Assembly: GCA_030407085.1 (NCBI GenBank)
Contig: CM059582.1
Location: 134,885,001-134,949,000 of the forward strand
Origin: Trichopria drosophilae
Lineage: Eukaryota > Arthropoda > Insecta > Hymenoptera > Diapriidae
Direction of reading: 5' to 3'
Length of the DNA stretch: 64,000 nt
In this document: one piece after another, positions 11,594 to 24,122 of the stretch
Numbering within the stretch: position 1 is the first letter of the stretch
Layout of the letters: every line of letters starts with the position of its first letter
Position numbers and translations under genes: made by a program
Notes under the pieces: generated by a model
Seen by the model: only the letters and a program-made list of their open reading frames with translations
Told to the model about the DNA's origin: nothing
Database searches by the model: none

Positions 11594-12898
11594 GTAAGTA
11601 CTGAAACAGAATTGTTTCATTTCGTTGATTGTGTTGCAGGTACAATAAGCATATAAATTAAATAAACGACAAACATGGTTAAAAAAAATTAATGTACGAA
11701 GGCTGGTTGACTGTACGTAATATGAACATTTTTCTTGAAGGATTTGAAGATATGTGTAACTGTAAGAAAAATGTTCATGTTACGTACAGTCGACCACCCT
11801 TCATACATTAATTTTGTTTTAACCATGTTTGTCGTTTATTGAATTTGTATTCTTTCGTATATTTTTCTTAATAATACAGATCTATTTTTTTACTACACGT
11901 TATATAAGACAGGAGGAAATGATACACATGTACTCGTGAGAAATATGTGCAACACACTTACAGACGATTAGTGTTCGTAAATGAATTTTGTTTTAATGGC
12001 TGTCTTCGTTGGTTGAATTTATGTTTTTAGATATATTTCTCATCCAAACAGATACATTTTCATAATTTCCAATATGAGTATATAATTTTTGTAAAGAAAT
12101 TGTTTTAACCCATTAACGCCCAAAACCCAAATTTAAAAAAAAAATAAATTAACAAATAAATTAACAAATAAATTTATCGGTAATGCGGACCATGTGTCTG
12201 AATTTTTAAATTCGCCGGAATCTTGTTACTCGGGGGGTTTTGTGGTCGCTGATTATGAATTTGAAGTTAGATTTTCGAAATTCAATACGATGAATCCAAT
12301 ATGTCGGATATGAAAATAAGTATTTTTTATCTATTTGCCGTCTTCTCTAGCCATTTATCAACATCTTACCGCCTGAAGTTAGAGAAAATATTTTTTTTTT
12401 GTAATTTTTTAAGTGTTTCATTTTTTTTTTAAGTTTATAACTTTTATATATACATATATTTCAAGATGGCGGACCCAATATGGCGGACGCAAAATACGAA
12501 AATTCATTGAAATTTTTTTTTTACTTCAGAATCGAAAAAAGGAGGATCAGAACCTAGAGAAACGGTACCTTCGATACAAAATCTTATATTTCTAGTTAAG
12601 AATAACATGACTTGTAATTGAGTTAAAAAAATTTTTGTTTTGGGCGATAATGGGTTAACCAAAAGGTACAAATTAACCTTCCTATCCGTCCAAACATTCT
12701 ATGTATGTCAGATTGTAATCGACAACTGAAAATGTTATGTCTCCGATTATACTGTTAAACAATATTTTGTAGTTTTTCCTTTCCTCTTTTTTCATATAAG
12801 TTTACATTATTTGTTACATTACTTACAAGTTTTTCTTAAATTCTGAATAAAAAATATATACTCAGTTTTCATTTGTGATTCAACATGTACATTTTCAG
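11594..12898 (+). other. Intron of Academ-like gene
   Basis: Donor G|GTAAGTA and acceptor ACATTTTCAG|GCG flank 1.3 kb of AT-rich DNA without coding potential. It contains a 180-bp foldback (11661-11840), a diverged repeat of part of that foldback at 11985-12030, and copies of a dispersed 'GGCGGATCC' repeat (12230-12500). Confidence 0.65.
11661..11840. repeat. Foldback/MITE hairpin in the intron
   Basis: Arms of about 75 bp, from AATAAACGACAAACATGG to AAGAAAAATG, are inverted around a ~27-bp loop. Pairing is nearly perfect. It is a MITE-type or snapback insertion; no clear target duplication was identified. Confidence 0.75.
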
Positions 12899-15800
12899 GC
12901 GAAGATGTTCCTTGTCCGGAAACCATGATGAGTCACTTGAAAAAAGGGTACGGTTGTGATGTTTTAAGATTCACTCCAAAAGTAGGAGCTTTAACAATCG
13001 TAAGTTTTCGTGACACCAATTACAACGTATTGAAGCAATCATTGGAAGAACAAAATTTAGATGTTGAGGCTGAGAAGCTGAAGGTGTTGAAGACAGCAGC
13101 AACATTCATTCGAAATGATATTATACGACAGGTTTGTGAAACAGACTTTTATCCTTCCTCAGATGAGTTCCTCGAGGACGTTAATGTATCCATTCCTGAG
13201 TCTTTGCAGTTTTTAGTCCAAAATATTATATTAAAAAAACAAGCCAGGATCGTTAGAATCTTATAACGTAAAATGTACATCAATATGTCACGCGATAATG
13301 AGTGCGGTACGTCCAAGGTCTTTTTTGTCTACTTTGCAAATCGGGATAGCAGTTCTGCTCAATCGCAAATTCGCATTAAAAAAATTATAGATATACTTCA
13401 TCACTTAGGGGTGTGTTGCTCGTATACCGAAGCTTTTCATTACCAAGATTGCGCGGCTCTCGATTATGAATTAAAATTGAAACCTGGATCTTCTTGTCAG
13501 TTCGTTTTCGATAACGCAAATTTTAATACAAATACAATAGATGGAGCAAATACTTTTCATAGCATGCGTGGCATTCGAGTCATAACACCAGCCAAGTCTT
13601 TGGAGAAAACTGAACCCGTTCAGCGGCATAAATGTCGCATTAAAGGATCGGAACTTTCTGAAGTCGAGAAAATTCCTTTCCACATTTTCAACAAGTCAGG
13701 TGGAAGGAATTATGGAGAACTCGTCGTTGGAGATATCTCTATCCGTGATGAAGAGAGTACTGTTATTTCCAATATGGATTTTATGTGGATTTTCGGTAAA
13801 TTCACATTGCCTGAAGCAATCCCTGGGTGGAATGGTTTTATGGGGAAATTAACTGAAAAAATACCTTTCAGTTTGAGCAAGGTTTGTCCCCTACCATTCG
13901 TGAATTCGCCACCTAGCGATGTAAATACTATTTATACAGTTCTCAAACATGCTGCTAGTATGTCTGTAGCTTTAAATATGCACAAAATATTTGTCACGTT
14001 TGATCTGCCCTTATATCAGAAGGCAGTCCAAATCGTTCATTCATGTAACGAAATTATATGAACAAGATTATGCCCCGTCTTGGCGGATTTCATCTTTTGA
14101 TGTCGTATTTGGGATCTATTGGCTTCATAATGGCGGGCTTCGGGTTGAATGAAATTTTTAGTCTTTGTTACGCAAAAAACTCTATGGATAAAATGCTAGC
14201 AGGTCACGCTTATGCAAGAGCTGTACGTGCACACACTCTCGTGTACTTGGCTTTGTGTCACAAAATTCTCGGAGAAGTTGATCTATCTGAAGTAGAAAAA
14301 CAAAAAATGAAAGACTACCTTGTTTCTTTCCATGAAAATCCCCCTGAATATTCAAGAAATGACGATTCTGCCGTTTTTATGACTGCCAATGCAAAATTCA
14401 CATCGAAAATGGACGAAATTGAGAAACGTGGAAAAACTGCTAAATTGTGGATCCAGTATGTGCGCATGGTAGGCATCGCTAAAAGTTTCGTTGGTTCAGA
14501 GAAAATGGGGGACCTCAAATTACAGTTGATATTAATTGAGAAAATGCTGCCATTCTTTCATGCTTCGGGACACCTCCATTACGCAAAAGCGGCCCACTTT
14601 GATGTCCAGGATATGCGAAAATACATCCAGGAAATGGACGAGATCTCTTCTTCTTCGGAATGTGAACATACTGAAGAAGTCGAAGAGTATAAAAACTTTA
14701 TTCGTCGTGGATTTTGCACAGTCAGACGAACGGCTAAATTTTGGTCCGGGAACTTTACAGATATGACGATTGAGCAAGACCTTATAAGACTAATCAAAGT
14801 CACTGGAGGTATCATCGACCGCGGGTTCAATGCAGTCACGAGTCAGCAATTTATTTCCCGAATTCCAGTAACCTATATATCTGTGAAAGTGTTGAGAAAT
14901 GTTGCTGCGTCAAATTCGTAACATCTGATCAACATGTCGACGCAAGAGATTTGCGAATTGCTCGAGATAATGCTGATCTTCAAAAGTTTATAGAATTTTT
15001 TGACGGCCATGAACCCTTCCCTTTTGATGACAACATCAAGTCAATAGTCACAGGAGTTGTTGGAGGTGAATCGATAAATTGCTATGATGCTCGTGAAATA
15101 TGACAGGGCAGTTTGCAGAAAATTATTGGCACTCCGTTTCACAAATTATCTCTGAAACGCCGAGATCGTGTGCCTCCATTAATTGCTTTAAATAGCAAAC
15201 TAAAAATCCAAGATAACGTTATACCTCTCGATCCTATGCTCCTCTTCCAACGAATTTGTTTGACGAAACAAAATGAAGAGGAACTGAAGGAGCATTTCAA
15301 ATGGGAACTATCCCCATACCCGTTAGCGTTATTCTTGGATGGTGGATTGAGGAAAACTCCAAAATCAACACTTTTCGACCTTTTCACACCCGAAGACATT
15401 CAACTCCCCATGAAGAGTTGTTCTTTCGTTATTGATGGAGCATGCTTCTCCACAGGGTAGTATGGCATCAAAACGACATGTATTCGGAAATCATTCTGAA
15501 ATATGTCAGATGCATTCAGACCAATTTTGGGGAAAATTGTTGTATTGTTTTTGATGGCTACGAAAACAATTGCACTAGTACCAAGGGGTTGGAACGTCTC
15601 CGCAGGTCAAACAAAAATACATGTTCCTATATCCACTTCGATTTGACCATGAATGTTACTGTCACACAAGAGAAATTTCTGTCCAATGCCAGTAATAAAA
15701 TGCGATTAATTGAACATTTAAAAAGCGCCTTATTACAATCAAATTTTGCTGTAAAACAGGCTCGCGATGACCCAGATGTCCCGAGTGTTAATACAGCGTT

Positions 15801-16656
15801 ATCAAGGCATCATTCACCAACAGTTATTATATCCGAGGACGTTGACGTTATATCCCTTGTAGTAGGCTGTACTCCACCAGAAAAAAATTGTATTTCCTTA
15901 AATTGGGGAAAGGACGGAAATGTCAAACTGTATATTCGAGTAACAGTTTAGATAAGTATCCCTTTTGCCGAGATAACGTACTGTTCTTACATGCTTTTTC
16001 GGGATGCGATACAACCTCCTGTTTCTACAATCATGGGAAGAAAAGAATATTTACATCTTATGAAAGCAAGCTATCCCAAGATTGTAAATTCCGGCAGGCT
16101 ATCGAAAGTTTCAAAAGCCCGAATGAAACAAAAGAAGCCATTTTTGATAATGGCATGGTGGCCCTTTTGTTTCTCTACAAAGCACCCGCGAAAATAACGT
16201 GTGTCAATAACTACAGTTATCTTTGTTTCGCAAAAACGGTGAAAACCAAAGCTGTAAATTTAGCTTCATTGCCACCTACAGCTGATGCAGCGAATCATCA
16301 TTTTTTAAGAGTGTATCTTCAAGTGCAATCGTGGTTGTCAAACGACATGGCACCTGAAGAATGGGGTTGGGTGAGAGACCGTGACAATTGTCTCATTCCC
16401 AAACAAATGTCGCAAGCTCCCGCTCCGAGCAATCTTTTGAAAATGATTTTCTGCAACTGCACGAAGGGTGGCGGCAAAGCTGTGCTCCTGTAAAAAAGCA
16501 GGCCTGAATTGCACGATGGTTTGCGGATCTTGCGAAATGACAAGCTGCAGCAATTACGCACCCCTAACAGTACAAGACAATCTCGATGACGACTACGACA
16601 GTGACGGTATCGATGAGGCGGTAGAGAATCGTGAGAGCGACGATGACTACTTGTAG
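12899..16656 (+). pseudogene. Academ-like transposase with PIN/XPG-like domain, downstream exons (degenerate)
   Basis: Successive frames at 12899-13266, 13273-14061, 14058-14921, 15113-15460, 15442-15951, 15888-16493 and 16468-16656 form one long protein with several frameshifts. Landmarks are VTFDLPLYQKA (14001), LGGFHLLMSYLGSIG (14076) and AGHAYARAVRAHTLVYLA (14205). A long helical segment follows with MLPFFHASGHLHYAKAAH and RRTAKFWSGNFTDMTIEQDL. Then come CIVFDGYE, SEDVDVISLV (15832) and LHAFSGCDTTS (15988), an acidic pattern like PIN/XPG-type nucleases. The tail has paired Cys (FCNCTKG, CSCKKAGLNC, CGSCEMTSCSN; 16452-16560). AATAAA at about 16737 may be its polyadenylation signal. The match to Academ rests on domain order, recalled from the family. 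Confidence 0.6.
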
Positions 16657-17027
16657 CTTGCGGTATGATAAGTACTTTGTTTATACATATGGATTATGTA
16701 AGATTTGCAAGATGTAAATATAATCTTCGATTTTTGTAATAAAGACTTTTTTTTGTTTTTGACGAGGGGGGAAATGCATTAGGCAGCATGGGGGGTTGAA
16801 GATGTTGTGTAACTCCCCGTGTGTCGGACTCCCTCACCTTTGATGTTAACGGAAAAGTTTACCGACTAAAACCTTAGCCTCCCTTGGCCCTCCAGAATCC
16901 GCATGTGCAGTCTGCAGCAGAAAAATGGCTCCGATATCAATCTCCTCCGCTGCAGACCGCACCGGGCCATTTCATTTAATTTCCAACTGTAACCACTCTC
17001 TACCAACCTCTCTCATTGGGTTAGTGG

Positions 17028-18284
17028 TTACAGGATATCATGTGATCTCAATAGACGCAGAGATCCCAGCAGCACTGCTTTCTGCATTCGGCCAGCGATG
17101 GAATTTGCATGTTCTTGGCAGGCCGGAATGAGTTTGATCTCGAACAGGAGTTCCTGATATTTTATCCGTTTTTCGTCCTCTTTGCTGACTATATTTGTCT
17201 CTGCTGGTGCAGAAAACTCGATGACGAAGATGGATTTGTCATCGAAGCCAACAAGGACGATGTCAGGCTTATTGGCTGATATTTGCCTGCTCGTCGGGAA
17301 TGAGTAATTCCAGTATATTCGGCACGACTCATTCCCGACAACGGATTCAATATCAGTGGGGACGTACGGCAAAACTGGGGTTGCATCAATACCATAAGTG
17401 CTGCGAAGATGGTAATACAGCACTCGAAGAGCCGCATTGTGACGTTCGATGTGTGCTGAAACTGCATATATTGGGCATGCTGCCAAAAGATGCATTAGTG
17501 TCTCAGCATGACATCTATACAATCTACAAAGCGTACTCTGTACCGCCTGGTGTAAGATGTTGTGGCGATACGCTAAGGTATTGATGACCCCATCCTGGCA
17601 TACGAAGATAAAACCCTCGGTCTCGGATTTCAAGCCGGCTGATCTTAAGAAGGAGAAGGTCATCTCTGCCGACAAGCCAAGTTGTTGGACATTTCGAAAG
17701 AATTGTCCATGCAACGGTTTGTCGATATGCCTTCCCTCCAACATACGGAGTTGTTCCTTCCGTATGTTAGCCCTGAGACGTACTGGGCACAGATTGATGA
17801 CTGATTCAGCCTCCTGTGCACCACTACGTCCCACGTTGAAAACAAGACCGAGGTTTCGCGCCGCTCGTTCCGCCGCGTTGTACAAAAACGCCCCCTTCCC
17901 CTGAATTTCATGCTGATGTACTAGCATCATCAGGGGATCCTCCGTTCGATTAATCACGTCGCAAGCTGTTTCGAGGACCAATCGGTCATGCATACACTCC
18001 AGGCTTAAAAAGCCACGACCTCCCATATTTCGGGGCAAATACAGTCGTTCCACGGAAGATCTTGGATGCAAACTGCGTTGCATACAAATCATCTTCCGTG
18101 TGCTTCGGTCAAGATCCCTTAGCTCGTCAACGTTCCACTTCAGTGCTCCAAAAGAATAGAGCACTGGTGATACGGCCAACATATTCGTGGCTGCCACCTT
18201 ATTTCTCCCGGTCAATTCTGATGACCAGATCTGACGGAGAATGCGCCGGTATTTCTTAATGATGGTGGTTTTAGCAGCCTGCAC
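17028..18284 (-). pseudogene. R4-like ORF: RT thumb, CCHC finger, restriction-like endonuclease
   Basis: The 418-codon frame continues the RT frame after a frameshift in the overlap at 18212-18284. MGGRGFLSLE near residue 110 is typical of the post-RT region of R4/R2-type LINEs. CRLYRCHAETLMHLLAACP supplies the CCHC finger before the endonuclease. KPDIVLVGFDD followed by IFVIEFSAPAETN is the PD-(D/E)xK nuclease core that nicks the DNA target to prime reverse transcription. About 40 residues present in the copy at 41700-42255 are missing after KRIKYQELLFE. The copy is not functional. Confidence 0.8.
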
Positions 18285-19081
18285 ATCCTGGACACGCCTT
18301 TGAGGTGCGCCCAGGTATGTGTAGGCTTCTTCGGCGCTAAGGTGCGGATGACATTTCCGTTGACGAGCTCCATATCGTTGTTATGGGAGCCTGACCTTCC
18401 TCTGTGCAAATGAACGACTGCACACTTGTCCGATCCGAATTCCATGCCGATATCTCTCGAGTATGTGAGGGCGATGTTCAGAGATCGATGTAATTGATGT
18501 TCGCCTGAGGCGTATAATTTAAGATCATCCATATAGAAAAGCTGGGTGATCTTATGTACACGTTCACCAGGCGGTCCACACATGTACCCTTGAGATTTCC
18601 GGAGAGCAACGGATAGATGCAATAGTGAGATGCAGAAGAGCAGAGGACTCAGAGAATCTCCCTGATAGACACCTCTTTGGAATTGAACCAGTCTAGACAT
18701 GGTTCGACGCTTGCCCGATGTCATGGCACAGCGTGTTTTCCAAAGAGGCATCAGGTCTTCTACAATTCTCACTATGTTCGGGTGGACACGGAGGCGTTTG
18801 AGCAACAAGCTTAAAAGCTCGTGCGATGTTGAGTCATACGCCTTCATGTAATCCAGCCAGGCTATCGACAGGTTACGCTTGTACTGGACTGCGTCCTGAC
18901 AAACACACCTGTCGATAAGCACGTTGTCCTTGCAGCCGGATACACCTATTTTGCAGCCTCGTTGTTCTACTATCCGTTGCCACACCGGTTTCACGGCTTT
19001 CTCAATACGTTCGTTCAAGATGTTAGTGAACAATTTGTATAACGTATTGAGACACGTGATCGGTCTATGGTTTTTCAGCAC
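18212..19081 (-). pseudogene. R4-like reverse transcriptase
   Basis: The frame encodes the RT fingers and palm: NHRPITCLNTLYKL (motif 1), SIAWLDYMKAYDS (catalytic Asp of motif A), QRGVYQGDSLSPLLFC (motif B) and FYMDDLKLYA (motif C with the catalytic Asp pair; FYMDD is characteristic of the R4 clade). The frame begins inside a deletion: the codons before NHRPI join directly to the N-terminal region of the same LINE, so its own ATG is not the real start. A frameshift separates it from the endonuclease half. Confidence 0.85.
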
Positions 19082-19445
19082 CGCGTACGGGCTCAGTTGT
19101 TATTGCCCGCACATCCGGTACCGATTGACAGCTGGGAACAACGAAACCTATCCGCCTCAGATAGGCCACATAATCTCTCAGTTGTTGTTGAGAAAAGCGA
19201 TCTGCCAGTTCGGGATGCATTACTGCAAACCGACTATGCATTCGCGCCATGTAACCTCTCTGTTGCGGACAGCTCTCCTCGTAGCAGCGCATTAGATCTT
19301 GCCTGAGATCCTCCGTCCACTGAAATCGTCCGTGGACATGAGCTGGTCGTCGTCCCGGGACACCTGTTTCGGCTCCTCCACCTCGGGACTGGGCTGCATC
19401 CGAAGCAGCCCGATGGTCAAGAGCCCTGCGCGTTGCATTGCTTGT
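19065..19445 (-). pseudogene. R4-like N-terminal fragment
   Basis: It encodes the same sequence as the plus-strand frame at 57481-57830, including RGYMARMHSRFAVMHPELAD and SQQQLRDYVAYLRRIGF. The frame is cut short where the internal deletion fuses it to the RT. A QQ in place of Q near CPQQRGYM shows a small in-frame insertion. Its function is unknown; it corresponds to the region upstream of RT in R4-type ORFs. Confidence 0.7.
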
Positions 19446-19691
19446 AACCGCATATACAGGGAGTAGGGTGGTTAACCCTACTCCCCGTTGCTATGCCTCT
19501 CTCGTTTGTCTCTTACCTCGCCATCCACTGGGGTTGGTTACCCAATCTCTGGCAAGGTTGCTAAGAGTCCAGGGCCCACAGGCTTTAATAAGCACACGTG
19601 GAGGTGAGAGTAGGCCATTTGGGAAGATAGGCTAAGATGCAGCTTTTTGCATAGCCGCATTGTGTTACGCGTCATTCCCTTTGGGCCCCTG

Positions 19692-19716
19692 CATTATTAT
19701 TATTATTATTATTACA
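19692..19716. repeat. (ATT)n microsatellite at LINE 5' junction
   Basis: About eight ATT units directly flank the 5' end of the antisense R4-like LINE. Confidence 0.9.
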
Positions 19717-19939
19717 ATTATTATTTCCTACATTCCATTTCCTGTTTCAACTCGCTATTCATTTTTCGAGAGGGGGGGGGGGTCATTTTCAAATATGTAA
19801 CACATGTGTACGTTTTGAAATATCTATAATCCACTTCTTTTGATTTTTTTTTAATTTCTCAAATTTTTACCTTTGAAGGGGGGGGGGTTACACCCTTGAA
19901 GGGGTTGCAGGGGTACTTTTCGAAGGAAGGGTGGTGATT
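19717..19939. other. AT-rich DNA with poly-G runs, no gene seen
   Basis: This is interior sequence of the Academ-like element between the LINE and the right TIR. It includes two G-runs (about 19772-19781 and 19878-19886) and no coding frame. Confidence 0.4.
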
Positions 19940-20275
19940 GGAGGTTGTACACTTTTTCTGAAATATCTAACGTTAAATTATATAGTCACATTACCCAAAT
20001 GGGCACAATTCTCTTGTTCACCACATATAGGATTGCTCATAAAGCGTTATTTCTGAGCCAACGGTTGATTTTGCAAACAAGTGCTACGGAACTTTTTTGT
20101 GCAAAATCGTGCCAGATACATTTTTTGTTTGAACCATTTTTTTTTTCAAAGTACAGATTTTTGGAAAATCGACTTTTTCCGTTTTTTACCCACTATTTAT
20201 GATATTCACCAATTTGCAGCTAGTTTGGACGATTTTCGGAGGTTCAGTGAGATTTTCGTCTCTGACGACTGGACT
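19940..20275 (-). repeat. Right TIR of Academ-like element
   Basis: Inverted counterpart of 9506-9850. It ends CTGGACT, immediately followed by ATAT and then by the next transposon. Confidence 0.75.
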
Positions 20276-20325
20276 ATATGGTGAGTGCCACTGCATATGG
20301 GGGAATCCACAGAACCGGTCGATTT

Positions 20326-21207
20326 CATGTTTTGCACATATCTTACAATTTTTCAAATATCCCATTAATTATTTTCATATTAATACTATTTAGGATATCT
20401 CTATAAACCCATTGAACTAAGAAAATTAAATAAATATTAACGTATATGCCACATATAAATAATGACATAGAGTTAAAGAGCTAAGAAAATGAAATTTGAT
20501 GTGTTACTCTAGGCATAAATTTCACTTCTTGTGGGTCTAACTTTTCCGGCGCAGAACGAAACAATTTTATACGCTGGTGAATTATAACTCTAGTATAGTA
20601 GAATAAACTGAAGACTAAAAAAAATGTGTGCTCTCAACTAAAAAGAAATGGTCGCTGCTGAAAGTAGCGTTAGACATTATTTTTGAACAATGGTAAATCA
20701 ATAACTATTATATAATATCTTTTGCGGCGGCCCCTTAATTGAAAGTTGATTAAATGGGATTTATTGCTTTTGTCTAGACAAACAAATTCCGCACTTATAG
20801 AATAATGTTCCACTAGAAGTGAAGAAAATATTACTATAATAGTAACACCATATTCGACCGTGAATGTCTTTAAATTTAGCCTCTTTTTAGTAGCACAACT
20901 GCAGAATACTATACTTTAGGTTGAAAACTTGTGTGATCGTTTAAAGATACTACTATAATTCTAGTATGCAAACGCCAAATTTGAACACCATTTTTAAAGA
21001 CCATAATTTAAAAATACATACTGAATGTGTCACTAAATATGAAAAATGAAGGTGAAACATAGTATAAACAAAAGAGCATTCTCTCCATACATATGTAATA
21101 ACCTTTTATATGTCATATTTTATAACTTGCATCACAATTAGTGTCAGTAAATAGTTTATCGGTTGTGAGTGACGATTGTTTAATTTAAAAACTTTGAATT
21201 AGACAAG
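20326..21207 (+). other. 5' noncoding region of the transposon
   Basis: AT-rich, with no frame longer than chance. It presumably contains the promoter of the transposase gene starting at 21208; no distinct core element was recognised. Confidence 0.4.
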
Positions 21208-24085
21208 ATGACAAAGACTGAAAAGTTATTAATAAAAAGGGAACAACAAAGAAAAAAACGCGAAAGTCTTGCTGCCTACCGAGTCAAGGAATTGCTTCGT
21301 AAAAAAAAATATCACGATAAAAAGCGTGCTGAAAAAATGCAAAATAATTCAAACAACTTGTAAGTTTCTTAAAATTTTATATAATTATAAGACAATTTTC
21401 AATAATTCTTCTTCTTCTTATTATTATTATTATTATTTTTATTATTATTAAATAAAATAAAATTTCAAGTTAAGTTTTAAATATTTCTTGTTATTAGTGA
21501 AAACACTGAAATTCTCTAATTAAAATAAATTTTTCCTTGCTTTCGTGATGTGTTTATTATTACCTTTGTATGTATGGAACATGATCTTTATTTTAGGTAT
21601 GAAACGATTGACAATTTACTAACCGATGTTTCTCTTTACCCCCCTCGTACCATTTGGACAAGAAATTGTTCAAATGCACAAATTGAAGAATCCTCGAATA
21701 GAAAACGAAAACTGAATACAAATAATAATTCGTTGATAGAACCGGAGAGTGAAACTGACGAAAATTGTCAACAAATAAACACCCGGCAGCAAAAAAGGTT
21801 CTGAAATTACAATTTTGTCCTTTTTCTTTAAATTTATTACTATATTTGTGTATAACAGAAAGTAATTTTCATTGTAGAATCAAACCGGCTGATAATGAAA
21901 TTACTGACATTTCCCTTCACCCACATTGCACTCATCAAAATAGACTTCTCGAAACATCTGAAACCGACAATATATTAATACAAATTGAGTCTGAGACTGA
22001 AAATAATATCTGCATTGAAAAATTAAATGATACAAATATTCACGTCCAAGAGAACTATTTACCTGAACTCGATGATAAGAAATCCGGCAAAAAGAACAAG
22101 GAAAATGTTATTCAACGTTTAACCAAAACAATTAGATTTACAAGATGTAGAGAACAAAAGTTACGCCGAGATAATAAAAAATTGAAAGAAATCATTCAAA
22201 AGAAAAACGCAACGATAAATATATTGAAAATGAGATACCGCAGATTACTAAATAAAAATGAAGATTCTGTTCTAAAAAACGTTAAAAGAATTGAGTGCAA
22301 AGGGCCCACTGAAATTAGAAAAAAACTATTATTATGTGAGGCTTTTGATCAACAATTAAGAGTAAAAAAATTGTCATTAACGAGTGCAAAAGAGCGATCA
22401 GTTTTTGCCCAGTGTTTAGCAGGAAAAGTTTTGAAGAAATATAGACTAATGAAAAATATCAGGCATTTAGTTTCTACAAAGTCTCAAAAGAAATATGCGA
22501 ACTCCGAATCATCACAATTTGAAAAGTCTCGTGCTAAAAAAGTTGCTATCAAAACGGAAATGCTTGAACGCGTTCAAAAGTTTTTAGAAAAAGACGAAAA
22601 TTCAGTTATCGCTCCAGGAGTGAAAGATACAATAACCAAAAATAAAATTGCTAAAAGAAAGAGGTTTTTATTAGAATCGATGGACAATTTGTATAAAAAA
22701 TTTAAGGAACAAGAACCAATTAAAATCTCCAGAGGATCATTTTATAATTCCAAAACTGGTCGTGATACGTGCTTGTGCAAAGATCATGCTAATATGGCTT
22801 TTATGATAAAAAGATTGCATTCCTTACATCTATTGACTAGTTCTTCATCATTATCATTTATAAAATCACTTGTTTGTGATATCGAAAGTAAAGACTGTCA
22901 TTATGGGAACTGCAAGGAGTGTTCAATAAAAAATATAATATCAGAAGGAAACGATGATCCTACGTGGTACTTCAAATGGCAGACAAAGAACGTTAGTAGA
23001 TTAGGAGCAAAAGGCCTTACTTACAACGTTAAAATAACAGCCAAAGATAAGATCATTTGCACCGTGAACGAATTTATTAAAGAAGTCAATTCATTGATTC
23101 CAAAATATTTACATCACGTGTACGTCACTGGTCATCAATTTAGAGCCATGGAAAACATTTTAAACAACCTAAAGCAAAAAGAAGTTTACGTAGTAATTGA
23201 TTTTTCGCAAAATTACATCTGTAAATACAATAATGAAATACAAAGCGCTCATTTTGGTGCATCCAAAAAACAACTATCTCTTCACACTGGTGCCTTTTAT
23301 TGCAAGGATGACGCTTCTGGGAAAGTGTTGTGTAATTCGTTTTGCACTGTTTCCGAATGTCTTAGACATGATGCTGCATCGGTATGGACACATTTGGAAC
23401 CAATTTTAAAATTGATTAAGGAAAAAGTTCCTAATTTTTCTGCGCTACACTTTCAAAGTGACGGGCCCTCTACTCAATATAAAAATAAAACAAATTTTTA
23501 TTTATTTCAACATCACTGTAGGGATATGAAATTAGACTATGCTACGTGGAATTTTTCTTCACCTGGGCATGGAAAAAGTACAGCAGATGGAATTGCAGAC
23601 ACTGTAAAGGGATTATGCGATAGAGTGGTGGCGCAAGGCAAAGATGTTGTCAGTGCTGAGTCAATGATTGATATAATAAATTCATTGCCATCTCAAAAAA
23701 TTCGGGCCTTCGAAATACTTGAAACCAATATTAAAAAATGGATTTGGTATGCCAAAAACGTAATATCAAGGCTATTCCGAATACCACTAAAATATTTCAA
23801 ATTCTTTGGTCTCGACAAAACGAAGAAAAGCTCTTTTTAAATTATTTAAGTTGTTCATATTGTGTGGTCAATGGCCTTTATTGTGAACCATGTTGCCATT
23901 TCTCCTTAAGTCCAAATAATTGGTCTTTTGAGGAGGAGGAAAAGAAGATTTCTGCAACTACTGATGGTAAAAGAAGACAAGTTAGAAACACTAAAAGTAA
24001 AAATGCGCTTAAACGCGCAGATGAAAAAGTTGTATCGAAAAAGACTAAAGTTCAAAACAAACCGGAAAAATGTTCAAACAAATAA
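21208..24085 (+). CDS. DDE-type transposase, three exons, one C-terminal frameshift
   Basis: Exons 21208-21359, 21597-21797 and 21878 onward join in frame through GT..AG introns of 237 and 80 bp. The N-terminus is Lys/Arg-rich, followed by coiled coil (LRRDNKKLKEIIQKKNATI). The core has RHLVSTKSQKKY, RDTCLCKDHAN, CxxC pairs in DCHYGNCKECSI, VYVVIDFSQNY (23190; candidate first Asp), IQSAHFGASKKQLSLHTG, RHDAASVWTHL, HFQSDGPSTQYKNK (23450; second Asp) and SPGHGKSTADGIADTVK. The main frame stops at 23840, but after about 23760 the credible sequence (IPNTTKIFQILW, CSYC, CEPCC) lies in the next frame to 24085. One indel therefore separates it from intact. Proteins of this pattern are frequent in insect and cnidarian genomes. 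Confidence 0.7.
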
Positions 24086-24122
24086 AAAGGTTAAATTTAG
24101 GAAAACAATTATTCAATCACAT

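Larger units (their letters stand above)
16747..19688 (-). mobile_element. R4/Dong-like LINE, internally deleted copy
   Basis: The 3' end is a poly(A) tail (T-run at 16747-16754 on this strand). The 5' end begins (G)GGCCCAAAGGG beside an (ATT)n run at 19692-19716; Dong-type elements are known to target TAA repeats. The coding order on the minus strand is N-terminal region, reverse transcriptase, CCHC finger, restriction-like endonuclease, as in the R4 clade. Comparison with the two other copies in this window shows two deletions: one joins the N-terminal region directly to the RT, the other removes about 40 codons after the endonuclease core. It interrupts the 3' end of the Academ-like element. 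Confidence 0.8.
9506..20275 (+). mobile_element. Academ-like DNA transposon with ~340-bp TIRs
   Basis: The ends are diverged inverted repeats: about 9506-9850 pairs with 19940-20275, outermost bases (C)AGTCCAG. ATAT flanks both sides (9502-9505, 20276-20279), a likely 4-bp target duplication. The element contains one decayed, spliced plus-strand gene (10906-16656) and an R4-like LINE inserted near its 3' end. Domain content (a large transposase followed by a PIN/XPG-like nuclease segment and a Cys-rich tail) and a 3-4 bp TSD fit the Academ superfamily, XPG-bearing type. It sits inside the decayed MULE, at the left edge of another transposon. Confidence 0.6.
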
